Positions 18,626 to 27,137 of a DNA stretch of 64,000 nt are shown piece by piece (position 1 is the first letter of the stretch; every line of letters starts with the position of its first letter). This stretch comes from Streptomyces sp. TLI_146. GTDB taxonomy: Bacteria; Actinomycetota; Actinomycetes; Streptomycetales; Streptomycetaceae. The stretch lies in contig NZ_PJMX01000001.1 in assembly GCF_002846415.1 (NCBI RefSeq), positions 310,001-374,000 on the forward strand, read 5' to 3'. A program made the position numbers and the translations under genes. The notes under the pieces are model-generated. The model searched no databases and was not told where the DNA came from. It worked only from the letters and a program-made list of their open reading frames with translations.

Positions 18626-19670
18626 CCGGTGGGAGGCGGCCGCGTTCAAGGCGCGGGTCGACAACGTACTGCAGGAGTTCGTGGCTGAGGAAGCCGGGCA
18701 GGTGGCGGCCATCGATCCTCTTCTTGACCCGGTGGCACGCGAGTTGGAGTCCACGGTCGCCGACGGCAAGCGGCTGCGGTCGGCATTCTGTTACTGGGGC
18801 TGGCGCGCGGCGGGGCAGCCGGACAGCGACGCGATGGTGCGAGCGGCGGCCTCGATGGAGCTGGTGCACGCTGCCGCGGTCGTCCATGACGACCTCATCG
18901 ACGACAGCCCGCTGCGGCACGGCCGGCCCACGCCACACATCGCGCTACGCGGCGCAGTGCGCCGTCAGCCGCGTGCCGTAGCCGCCGCGAGGTCGCTTGC
19001 GATGCTGGTGGGAGACCTGCTGATGTCGCTGGCCGGCCAGCTCTTCGCCACCAGCGGCCTGCCTGCCGCCTACCTGGCGCGGGCCCGCCCGCTGTGGTCA
19101 TTGCTCGCCCGTGAGCTGATCGCGGGCGAGTGCCTGGAGATCCTACGCACGGGGAGTCTTCCTGACACCTCGGCATCTCTGAAGGTCATCCGGTACAAGA
19201 CCGCCAAGTACACCGTGGAACAGCCCCTGCTGATCGGTTCTGCCCTCGCCGGGGGCGGCAAGCTGCTCCGGCAGGGCTACTCCGCGTACGGACTGCCGCT
19301 GGGAGAGGCCTTCCAGCTCCGGGACGATCTGCTCGGACTGTTCGGCGACCCCCAGCGCACGGGCAAGACCACCGCGGACGATGTGCGCGGACAGCGGCCC
19401 ACCGCCCTGCTGGCCGAGACCTGGCGCCTGGCCGACGAGGGCGAACGGGAGAGGCTCGGTGCACTGCTCGGCCGCCGCGATCTGGACGAGCAGGCACTGG
19501 TCGAGGTCCGCGCGGTGATGCGCCGGGTGAAGGCCCCCGACCGCATCGAGGCCATGATCACCGATCGGGTCGAGGAGGCCCTGGCCGCGCTGCACACCCT
19601 CAACGCTCCGGCACCCGCCACCGCTGCCCTGACCACGCTGGCACGCTCTGCCGCGATCCGTCTGTCGTGA
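18615..19670 (+). CDS. Polyprenyl diphosphate synthase (trans, class I)
   Basis: 351 residues. It condenses IPP with an allylic diphosphate to extend an all-trans isoprenoid. First aspartate-rich motif DDLID at residues 92-96; second motif DDLLG at 237-241 (DDxxG, common in actinobacterial CrtE-like enzymes). The KTAKYT motif near 195 and the N-terminal GKRLR are also present. Residues 4 and 5 before the first motif are Ala, not bulky aromatics, so chain length is not limited to C15; the product could be C20 or longer but cannot be read from sequence. It overlaps the upstream gene and lies 86 bases before the MpaB-like oxygenase gene, with no cyclase in the operon. Confidence 0.9.
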   Translation: MTADRWEAAAFKARVDNVLQEFVAEEAGQVAAIDPLLDPVARELESTVADGKRLRSAFCYWGWRAAGQPDSDAMVRAAASMELVHAAAVVHDDLIDDSPLRHGRPTPHIALRGAVRRQPRAVAAARSLAMLVGDLLMSLAGQLFATSGLPAAYLARARPLWSLLARELIAGECLEILRTGSLPDTSASLKVIRYKTAKYTVEQPLLIGSALAGGGKLLRQGYSAYGLPLGEAFQLRDDLLGLFGDPQRTGKTTADDVRGQRPTALLAETWRLADEGERERLGALLGRRDLDEQALVEVRAVMRRVKAPDRIEAMITDRVEEALAALHTLNAPAPATAALTTLARSAAIRLS

Positions 19671-19756
19671 CCCGCCCCACCCAGGACCGCGCGTGCGCCG
19701 CCGGGGACACGCCGCGGTCTGTCGCCGACCACCCGTCAAGGACGAGGAGTGCTGTC

Positions 19757-20920
19757 ATGACCTACACCGAGGCATCCATGGACGCCCTGCGGCGCGCTGG
19801 TGACGAACTGGCCGACGCCACCGTGGCTACGCTGTTCGAACGGGGAGAGGTGGGCAAGTTCAACACCCTGATGCGGTACGTCTCCACCGTCGGCGCCCCC
19901 TTGCCCGACGGGCTGCCCGATGTAGCGCGGGAGTACCTCCGGGTCACCAGTACGCCGCCGACCTGGGTGGACTGGGGCGAGATGGAGCGGGCCCGGCTCT
20001 TCTTCATCGACAACAACGTGCACATCTCCACCGCCCTGTCCTTCGCCTCCATGCCGGCCTGCTACGTCGTCCCGCACGTGGCCAAGCTCCTCTCGGCCAC
20101 CCACGGCCTGAAGTACCCCTCCAAGCGGATGGCGGAGACGGGGCAGTTCACCGTCTATCTGATGCAACCCGATGCCTTCGAGGCAGGCAGCCGGTTCATC
20201 CCCGCGGCCCAGAAGGTCCGTCTCCTGCACGCCTCCATCCGCCACCACCTCAAGCGCGAGAACCAGTGGGACACCGCGACGCTCGGCACGCCGATCTGCC
20301 AAGAGGACATGATCGGCGGGCAGATGTTCTTCTCCCTGCTCGTCCTCGACAGCCTGCACCGCCTCGGCATCCACATGTCCACCGAAGGCGCCGAGGCGTA
20401 CTACTACGCCTGGCGCGTGGTCGGTGCCATGCTCGGCATCGACCAGGACGCCGTCCCCACCACCCTTGATCAAGCACGGCAGTTCCTCGACCTGTACATG
20501 GTCCGCCACATGGCCCCGTCCGACGAGGGCGCCCATCTGACCCGGCAGCTCATCGACCTGTACGAGGAGATCGTGCCCGGCACCTTCTTCGACCCGATCG
20601 TCTCCGCCCTTATCCGCCACCTCATCGGCGACACCTGCGCCGACTGGCTCCAGGTACCGCGCAGCCGCTGGGACACCGTCGTCAAGACGGTGCCGCACCT
20701 CCTGGGCGTGCTGGAGACGATTGAGGACCACTCCCCTCTCGGCGCCTGGGCCCTCGACCGCCTCGGCCACCTGACCTCCGTCCTGGAACTGTCCTCCCTG
20801 ACCCGTGGGCGCGTCATGCACTACGCCATCCCGGAACAGCTCAAGAAGGACTTCGGCGTCGACGTGGCGGTATCCCGCACCCACCGCTGGACACCACCGG
20901 CCGCCGCGGTCTCCCCCTGA
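19757..20920 (+). CDS. MpaB/rubber-oxygenase-like protein (DUF2236)
   Basis: 387 residues from ATG 19757, with GAGGAG upstream. The core KVRLLHASIRHHLKRE (His158, Arg162, His163/164) is the signature of the DUF2236 oxygenase family. That family includes the latex-clearing protein Lcp, a heme b oxygenase cleaving polyisoprene, and fungal MpaB, which cleaves a farnesyl side chain. Helices around residues 85-115 and 185-230 fit the all-alpha fold, and no signal peptide is seen, so it is cytoplasmic. It is the last gene after a polyprenyl synthase, and prenyl-chain cleavage is the natural hypothesis. The reaction itself is inferred. Confidence 0.85.
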   Translation: MTYTEASMDALRRAGDELADATVATLFERGEVGKFNTLMRYVSTVGAPLPDGLPDVAREYLRVTSTPPTWVDWGEMERARLFFIDNNVHISTALSFASMPACYVVPHVAKLLSATHGLKYPSKRMAETGQFTVYLMQPDAFEAGSRFIPAAQKVRLLHASIRHHLKRENQWDTATLGTPICQEDMIGGQMFFSLLVLDSLHRLGIHMSTEGAEAYYYAWRVVGAMLGIDQDAVPTTLDQARQFLDLYMVRHMAPSDEGAHLTRQLIDLYEEIVPGTFFDPIVSALIRHLIGDTCADWLQVPRSRWDTVVKTVPHLLGVLETIEDHSPLGAWALDRLGHLTSVLELSSLTRGRVMHYAIPEQLKKDFGVDVAVSRTHRWTPPAAAVSP

Positions 20921-21141
20921 CGCCTCAATTCACCCGGCCACACTCTCTCCCCCCCACTGGCTGCTTGGCGGCGGCGAAGTGCAGCAGACCTTCCTCGACC
21001 AGCGTGTGCACTATCTGACGTCGGCCCTTTGCAAAAGCTCGCGATGTAGGGGCGGAGCCTCCCGCTCAGGCCGGGTTCGGCCGACGCTGTGGTTACTGCA
21101 TCCGGCTCGTCCTCCCCGGGTGGGGAGGCCAGGAGGCCCTG
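20921..21141. other. Intergenic region after the prenyl operon
   Basis: No gene seen. It leads into the IS110-type start region. A terminator hairpin was not recognised right after the stop at 20918-20920. Confidence 0.4.
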
Positions 21142-21393
21142 ATGAACGCACAGATCGAGGACCGTCCGGTCATCGGGATCGATCTGCACCGGCGTCGCAG
21201 CGTGGCGGTCCGGCTGGCGGCCGACGGACAGCAGATCGGGCGGGCCACGCGGTTCGCCAACGATGTACCGCATCTACTCTCCCAGCTCACAGGCGCCGGC
21301 GAGCATCCCCGTGTGGCGATCGAGGCAACCTAGGGGTGGTACTGGGCCGTTGACGCACTGGCCGGCCAGGGCGCCGAGATGCATCTGGACAAG
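21142..21393 (+). pseudogene. IS110-family transposase, N-terminal fragment with nonsense codon
   Basis: ATG 21142 opens with the DEDD transposase start (VIGIDLHRRRSVAVRLA, then a PRVAIEAT strand). A TAG at 21331-21333 replaces the expected Tyr codon, and the frame reads on sensibly (GWYWAVDALAGQGAEMHLD) to about 21393. There an IS5-type piece joins. It is inactive. Confidence 0.85.
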
Positions 21394-21798
21394 AGGCCAA
21401 TTGACACTCGTTGACGATGCCGCCCGGTGGTTCCTTCTGCAGGTCGCCCTGCCTGCGGGCCGCATGCTGGGGGCGCGGCAGACCGTGGAGTCGACGCTCA
21501 GGTCCCACGTGATCGCACCTTCCGCGTCGGCCAGGGACTGGAGCCGGGTGAGGATCCGCTGCCAGGTGCCGTTGCGCTGCCATCGGCGGAAGAGGTCGTA
21601 GACCCGGCCCCACGGCCCGTACTCGACGGGCACGTCCCGCCACGGAGCACCGGTCCGGACCCGGAACCGTATGCCGTCGATCAGCTGCCGCCAAGGCCAG
21701 ACGGGCGGCCGTCCCGCCCTTGTGCCCTTCGGCAACAACGGCTCCAGCACCGCCCACTGCTCGTCCGTGAGATCTCCCGCCCCATGAACCGTGATCAT
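21394..21798 (-). pseudogene. IS5-family transposase fragment inserted in IS110 relic
   Basis: From ATG 21798 the DUF4096-type domain of an IS5-group transposase reads well (LTDEQWAVLEPLLPKG, IRFRVRTGAPWRDVP, GPWGRVYDLFRRW, WDLSVDSTVCRA). After about residue 110 the frame shifts once (RRQGDLQKEPPGG reads one frame over) and homology ends at about 21415. The DDE domain is absent, so this is a truncated, frameshifted copy. Confidence 0.8.
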
Positions 21799-21896
21799 TC
21801 ACAGCCCAAGATCTACTTTCGACACACGGCCTAGATCAGCCGTCTACTGGACACACCCTGGCAGGGCGCCGACCTCCTGGCCGACGCCCTGTTGGT

Positions 21897-22517
21897 TCAG
21901 GCGAGCTGCCGCAGTATCCACAGGTGGTCGTCGGCGCCGTCCCAGGCCCATCCCTCGTGCCAGCACGGGTAGATGGTCAGCGGACTACCGTTGCCCCGAT
22001 CAGTGCCGTCGTGCGCCCACCCCGGGACATCAAGGCACTTGTTGGAAGCCAGGTTCACGTAGTACCAGCCACCGGAGTTACCGGGCATGACGAACCATTC
22101 TTGGTTGTCGCCGGAGGAGATGCAATTGTGCATCCAGACCGGTGTGGTGGCAGGATTGTCGCCGGTGCTGGGAAGATCCATGCACTGGCGGCTCTTGACA
22201 TTGCGTATCAAGAACAGGTCCTGCAGCGTACCGCCGACATTGACCGAGCGCGTGGGGACCAACTCCCACTGCTGATTGTCGGCCGATGTGTAGTCGCACG
22301 GGTACTGGTAGACGTTGGAGTTGTACGTGGCGCCGTAGTTCGGCAGATCCACACACCACCCGGTCGCCACGTTGTAAAAGTTCACGGCCGTTCCCGCGGC
22401 CGTTCTGGCCTGTGCTTGCGTGGGCAAGGCCACGATCGCCATAGTCGGCAGGAGCACGCTGAGGATCGCCACAGCCCTCCACCGGCTCATCCGTGCGCGG
22501 AAATTCCTGATGCTCAT
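21897..22517 (-). CDS. Secreted ricin-type beta-trefoil lectin
   Basis: 206 residues from ATG 22517. The signal peptide (RWRAVAILSVLLPTMAIVAL, cleavage near QAQARTA) precedes one beta-trefoil domain. Its three repeats carry the WCVDLP, QCMDLP and KCLDVPG units and the Q-x-W-like motifs NQQWELV, NQEWFV and DHLWIL. Six Cys fit the usual disulfides. Such domains bind galactose-containing or xylan-type glycans. No catalytic domain is attached, so this is a stand-alone secreted carbohydrate-binding protein. It is transcribed leftwards, flanked by IS relics. Confidence 0.9.
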   Translation of the reverse strand: MSIRNFRARMSRWRAVAILSVLLPTMAIVALPTQAQARTAAGTAVNFYNVATGWCVDLPNYGATYNSNVYQYPCDYTSADNQQWELVPTRSVNVGGTLQDLFLIRNVKSRQCMDLPSTGDNPATTPVWMHNCISSGDNQEWFVMPGNSGGWYYVNLASNKCLDVPGWAHDGTDRGNGSPLTIYPCWHEGWAWDGADDHLWILRQLA

Positions 22518-23059
22518 CGACAGCCTCCGCTGCTCGACACCATGGACGCTTGCTGGTCGGACGGCACCCACCATCGCCAAAGCCCACGTTGTCCGCCCCC
22601 CCGTGCCGACGAAAGCACAGACAGACACCGGACTCGAAGGCGGACAATTCCGGTTGTCCGCCGGACAACCCGTCCGTGTTGAGGCCTCTCCGGATGCGGC
22701 CACGCGACCGTCCCCGTGAGGAAGGCGAGGACCAGAGCCCTGCTTGCGCAGCCGGGGGGGCTCGCCGAACGCGACGTGCAGGCACTGCGCGAACTGCTGT
22801 CGGCGTGTCCCCGGACGCAGTTCGCTGCGGCCTGGCATGGGCACGGCGTGCCTGAGTAGCCGGGGACGACGGTGTTGGTCGGGTCGGGAAGGATCACGAC
22901 CTGGGGAGGTCATATATCTTCCCGGCCCCACCATCCCGCACTCCCCGCCAGTCGCCCGGGCCACCGCTGCCGAAGCACCGGCCGAAAACCCCGCATTCTC
23001 CGCGCAGAACAGCGCGTCCGGGTCGTGTCCGCTCACGTGGTGAGCGGATCACATTCCGT
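22518..23059. other. Region without a clear gene
   Basis: One short plus-strand frame from GTG 22716 to 22859 (47 residues, LAERDVQALRELLSACPRTQF) has coding character. It may be the end of a lost transposase or regulator. Nothing else is convincing. The segment 22890-22930 is locally AT-rich. Confidence 0.4.
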
Positions 23060-23482
23060 TTAGGGGTAGCACTCCCACGGCCAGCACGGCCTCCCGTTGG
23101 CCTGCGTGATGCGGTCGCCGGGCACCAGCGCCCGTACGGCGGTGACATAGGTGACGGAGAACAGCATCCCAACGGCCTCGGCCAGCGGAAGCACCACGTA
23201 CAGCAGCCGGATCCGCGGGCCGAACGCCCAGGCCAGCGGGATCAGCGCGTACAGCACCAGCCGGACCAGGTCGCACACGATCAGCAGCTTGCGGGGGTCC
23301 AGCCGGTCGACCACGATCCCGGCGAACACCCGGGTGAAGACCGGGACCGCGGCCGCGCTGGCGGTGAGCAGGCCCATCTGCGCGACCGAGCTGGTGGCGT
23401 GCAGCAGCGGCAGGGCGACCGGGTCACCGACGAAGGACAGGGTCGGCGCGGCACAGAAGACGGCGAATCGCGGTCGCGCCAC
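23060..23482 (-). pseudogene. MFS transporter, N-terminal fragment
   Basis: About 140 residues from GTG 23482 contain roughly four membrane helices. The usual MFS loop after helix 2 is present (GIVVDRLDPRKLLIVCD), and helix 4 ends in YVTAVRALVPGDRITQANGR. Full-length proteins have about 400 residues and 12 helices. Here the frame stops at TAA/TAG after CWPWECYP, a sequence foreign to the family. It is not functional. Confidence 0.7.
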
Positions 23483-23604
23483 AGCGAACGCGAGCGGGCC
23501 GACAAGGGCTCGTGACCGGTGAGTTCGGATCCGGGGAGGGGAGTACGCGACGGACGCCGAGTCCCCCGTTTTCCGTGTGTCCCACCCGCGGCCCGGGCCC
23601 GCGG

Positions 23605-24597
23605 TCAGATCCAGTCGTGCCGCGCCGCGTGCAGCGCGAGCTGGAAGCGGGAGGCGGAGCCGGCGAGCCGGTGGAGCTGCTCCAGGTTGCGGGAGAGGGT
23701 GCGGCGGCTGACGCCCAGCAGGTCCGCGATGTCGTCGTCGCTCACTCCGGTGGCGAGCAGCTCCAGGATCCGGCGCTGGACGGGCCGCAGCGCACGCGGC
23801 ACCTGACCGCTCAGATGCATCGGGTACGCCGAGCGCCAGGCCGTCTCGAAGAGGCCGGTCAGGGCGGAGAGCAGGCTGGAGGGGCGGACCAGCAGCAGCG
23901 AGTCGTTCGCCTCGGCCTCCACCGACGACATCGACACGATCGCCAGCCGCCGGTCGAAGACGGTGAGTTTGACCGGCACGGCGGGCAGCACGCGGGCCTG
24001 CTCCCCCGCCGCGATGCACGGCTGGATGTTGTCCGCGTAGTACGCGGTGTTGCGCACCGCGGAGGCGGAGTACACCACGCGGTACACCACCCCCCGCGCC
24101 AGCTTCTCCACTTCGGTGGGGTTGGGGCCGCCCGCCGTGTGGTACGGCGGTGAGTCGAAGCGCAGGACCTCGCTCTCGGCGGCGCCCTCCACCTGCCAGA
24201 TGCGCTCGGCGACCTGGGGCCCCGAGACGACTTCCAGGAGGTCGTCGGTGGGCTGTGAGTGCACCGAACGCCGGAAGTCGCGAAAGGCGTTGAGGGCCGC
24301 CACATGGGCCCGGCGCAGTTCGGCGGAGCGGGCGTGGGCCAACTGGTCGAGGGCGATGGTCGGTTCGACCGGCGAGACGGCGTCCGCCTCGCCGTCGAGC
24401 ACGGCGACCAGACCGAGGCCCACGAGCCTGCGGGTGAGGCGTTCCGCCTCGGCGGACTCCCGGCCCAGCCGCTCGGCCAGTTCGGCCACCGGCATCCGGC
24501 CACGGCGGAGCAGCGCGGTGTACACCGCGGCCTCGCCGGGCCCCAGGCCCAGTCGGCGCAGCTCTGTCGGCAGTCCCGTCTCGTCGATGGCGGACAT
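23605..24597 (-). CDS. LuxR-type regulator with TrmB-like N-terminus
   Basis: 330 residues. Residues 10-60 form a winged helix of TrmB type (GPGEAAVYTALLRRGRMPVAELAERLG). A central region of unknown ligand-binding type follows, and the C-terminus is a LuxR helix-turn-helix (ILELLATGVSDDDIADLLGVSRRTLSRN). This architecture is common in Streptomyces regulators of extracellular enzymes. It is divergent from the subtilase gene, with 185 bp between the starts, so it probably controls the secreted protease/phosphoesterase genes. There is no response-regulator receiver domain. Confidence 0.85.
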   Translation of the reverse strand: MSAIDETGLPTELRRLGLGPGEAAVYTALLRRGRMPVAELAERLGRESAEAERLTRRLVGLGLVAVLDGEADAVSPVEPTIALDQLAHARSAELRRAHVAALNAFRDFRRSVHSQPTDDLLEVVSGPQVAERIWQVEGAAESEVLRFDSPPYHTAGGPNPTEVEKLARGVVYRVVYSASAVRNTAYYADNIQPCIAAGEQARVLPAVPVKLTVFDRRLAIVSMSSVEAEANDSLLLVRPSSLLSALTGLFETAWRSAYPMHLSGQVPRALRPVQRRILELLATGVSDDDIADLLGVSRRTLSRNLEQLHRLAGSASRFQLALHAARHDWI

Positions 24598-24782
24598 CGT
24601 GCCATGCCGGCGCGCCCGTGCGGCGCCAGATGCGGAAGGTGACGTTCGGGCCGGTTTGCGCCATCGGCAGGGGTGCCCGTTCTCGCCACTGGCGACGACG
24701 GGACACCACCCGCCCGTCAACGGCGGTACACCAAACGGACGCGGAAGGTCCGCCCCCGCACCGCCTCCCCCTAGGAGCTGAC

Positions 24783-26000
24783 GTGCACGCACGTGCCCGA
24801 CTCTGCGCCCTGACCGCCCTGCTGGCCACCGTTGCCGTACTGCCTCTGCAACTGGCGCACGCGGCGAACCGGCCACCCGCCGACGCGGGACCACCGGCCG
24901 GAGTCCGCCAGGTGCCGGACGCGATCGACGGCCGTTACATCGTGGTCCTCAAGGACCGGACAGCGACCGGCGGTTCGGTCGCCGCCGGACGGCTCACCCA
25001 CCTCCACGGCGGCACCGTGCGGCACACCTACACCACGGTCCTGCACGGATACGCGGCCGAGATGACCGCCCAGCAGGCCCGCGCCACGGCCGCCGACCCC
25101 GCGGTGGCGTATGTGGAGCAGGACGCCCGCCAGCACTCCTCGGCGACCCAGAGCAACCCGCCCTCCTGGGGCCTGGACCGCATCGACCAGCGCGCCCTGC
25201 CGCTGGACAGGAGCTATACGTACGCCACCACCGCGAGCAACGTCACCGTGTACCTCGTCGACAGCGGGCTGCGCACCACCCACACGCAGTTCCAGGGCCG
25301 GGCGAGTGTCGGTGTGGACGAGGTGGGCGACGGACGTGCCGGGCAGGACTGCCTGGGCCACGGCACCCATGTGGCGGGCACGGTCGGCGGGAAGGACTAC
25401 GGGGTCGCCAAGGGCGTCAAACTGGTCGCCGTCCGCGTCACCGACTGCCACGACAGCGCCAGTACGTCGGCGATCATCGCGGCGGCCGACTGGATCACCG
25501 CACACGCGGTGAAACCGGCGGTCGTCAACATGAGCATCAACAGCGGCTCCCCGATCAGCAGCGAGGACACCGCGATCAGGAAGTCCATCGCGGCCGGGGT
25601 CACCTGGGTGGTGTCGTCGGGCAACAAGAACACCGACGCCTGCCACAACTCGCCGGGCGACATCGCCGAAGCCGTGGTCGTCAACAACGCGGACTCCTCC
25701 GACCGGCGGCGCTCCGACTCGAACTACGGGCGCTGCACCGACCTGTTCGCCCCCGGCACCGGCATCAGCTCCGCCTGGAACAGCGGCGACAGCGCCACCA
25801 AGTCGCTCACCGGCACCTCGATGGCCGCGCCCCACGTCACCGGCGCGGCGGCCCTGTGGCTCTCCGCGCACCCCGACGCCCGGCCCGCCGACGTACAGCA
25901 GCGGCTCACCGACACCGCCACCCGCGGCGCCGTCTCCGACGCCGGCAGCGGCACACCCAACCGCCTCCTGTACACCGGCACCACCACCGCCCGGAACTGA
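24783..26000 (+). CDS. Secreted subtilisin-like serine peptidase (S8)
   Basis: 405 residues from GTG 24783, with AGGAG upstream. A signal peptide (to about residue 28) and an I9-type inhibitor prodomain (YIVVLKD at 52-58) precede a proteinase-K-like catalytic domain. The triad is Asp160 (YLVDSG), His193 (GHGTHVAG) and Ser346 (GTSMAAPH), and all three are present. Cys residues suggest disulfide-stabilised secretion. The next gene, 98 bases on, encodes a secreted phosphoesterase, and a divergent LuxR-type regulator lies upstream. Typical role: degradation of environmental protein. Confidence 0.93.
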   Translation: MHARARLCALTALLATVAVLPLQLAHAANRPPADAGPPAGVRQVPDAIDGRYIVVLKDRTATGGSVAAGRLTHLHGGTVRHTYTTVLHGYAAEMTAQQARATAADPAVAYVEQDARQHSSATQSNPPSWGLDRIDQRALPLDRSYTYATTASNVTVYLVDSGLRTTHTQFQGRASVGVDEVGDGRAGQDCLGHGTHVAGTVGGKDYGVAKGVKLVAVRVTDCHDSASTSAIIAAADWITAHAVKPAVVNMSINSGSPISSEDTAIRKSIAAGVTWVVSSGNKNTDACHNSPGDIAEAVVVNNADSSDRRRSDSNYGRCTDLFAPGTGISSAWNSGDSATKSLTGTSMAAPHVTGAAALWLSAHPDARPADVQQRLTDTATRGAVSDAGSGTPNRLLYTGTTTARN

Positions 26001-26098
26001 CCCCCGGCCCCCCGGACATCCCCGCCGAGCGAGCCGCTCCCTCCCCCACCGACCGCCACCCCCCACACCCACCCGCACACCGACCAAGAGGAGTCCAA

Positions 26099-26989
26099 GT
26101 GATCCGTCTCCCACGCGCTTCGAGCCTGCTCGGCATACCCGCCCTCGCGCTCCTGGCACTCAGCCTCTCCGCGCCGCACGGGTCCCCACCGGCTGCGACC
26201 GCCGCCCAGCCGGTGGCGAAGGCGGCCGCACTCCCGGCGTTCGACCACGTGGTGGTCGTCCTGTTCGAGAACAAGAACTACAGCTCCATCACCAGCTCCA
26301 GCGCCCCCTACTTCACCAACCTCGCCTCCCAGGGCACGCTCTTCACCAAGTCGTTCGCCCTCACCCACCCCAGCCAGCCCAACTACATCGGCCTCTTCTC
26401 GGGCTCCCAGCAGGGCGTCAGCAACGACGACTGCCCCAAGAACTTCCGCACCGGCAACCTGGGGCAGCAGCTCCTGAGCGCGGGCAAGACCTTCAAGGGC
26501 TACTCGGAGGCGCTGCCCAGCGCCGGGTACACCGGGTGCAGCAGCGGCAAGTACCGGCGCAAGCACGCCCCCTGGGTGGACTTCCCCACCGTCAACGGCG
26601 CCTCGTACAACGTGCCGTTCTCCGCCTTCCCCAGCGACTACACCAAACTGCCCAGCGTGGCGTTCGTGACGCCGGACATGTGCAACGACATGCACGACTG
26701 CTCCGTCGGCACCGGCGACTCCTGGCTGAAGAGCAGGCTGGACGGCTACGCCCAGTGGGCCAAGACCCACAACAGCCTCCTCGTCGTCACCTTCGACGAG
26801 GACCACTCCACCTCCGTCAACCAGATCTACACCGCGTTCGTGGGCGCCCATGTGAAGACCGGCTACAAGTCCACCACGCAACTCAACCACTACGGCCTGC
26901 TGCGCACCCTGGAGGACATCCACGGACTGCCCGCGCTGGGCAGCGCCGCCGACAAGTCCCCGGTGACGGACGCCTGGACCACCTCCTGA
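26099..26989 (+). CDS. Secreted phosphoesterase (acid phosphatase/phospholipase C family)
   Basis: 296 residues from GTG 26099, with AGAGGAG upstream. A signal peptide ends near residue 39. The mature enzyme begins FDHVVVVLFENKNYSSI, the family's metal-site opening. Later blocks include THPSQPNYIGLFSG and a conserved FDEDHS near residue 230 with metal-ligand Asp/His. Members hydrolyse phosphate monoesters or phospholipids outside the cell. The unit with the subtilase suggests joint nutrient scavenging. Two hairpins follow the stop. Confidence 0.88.
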   Translation: MIRLPRASSLLGIPALALLALSLSAPHGSPPAATAAQPVAKAAALPAFDHVVVVLFENKNYSSITSSSAPYFTNLASQGTLFTKSFALTHPSQPNYIGLFSGSQQGVSNDDCPKNFRTGNLGQQLLSAGKTFKGYSEALPSAGYTGCSSGKYRRKHAPWVDFPTVNGASYNVPFSAFPSDYTKLPSVAFVTPDMCNDMHDCSVGTGDSWLKSRLDGYAQWAKTHNSLLVVTFDEDHSTSVNQIYTAFVGAHVKTGYKSTTQLNHYGLLRTLEDIHGLPALGSAADKSPVTDAWTTS

Positions 26990-27001
26990 CGGGGGGAGGT
27001 G

Positions 27002-27067
27002 AGGGCCGCGACTGATCCGCGGCCCTACGGCCGGTGTCCCGGGCCACCGCAGACCCGGGACACCGGC
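27002..27067. terminator. Tandem hairpin terminator
   Basis: Two adjacent perfect hairpins: agggccgcg/cgcggccct (27002-27026), then gccggtgtcccggg/cccgggacaccggc (27030-27067). They separate the protease/phosphoesterase unit from the MFS unit. Confidence 0.85.
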
Positions 27068-27137
27068 ACTCCTTCCCGTCCATCCCGGTATCCCTCCACC
27101 CCGGTATCCGTACATCCCGCGAGGAGGCGGCCCCGCC

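Noticed and set aside
19736..20884. Long minus-strand open frame opposite the MpaB-like gene
   Set aside because: It mirrors the real gene through third-position G/C bias; its sequence is Gly/Glu/Val-rich with no recognisable motif.
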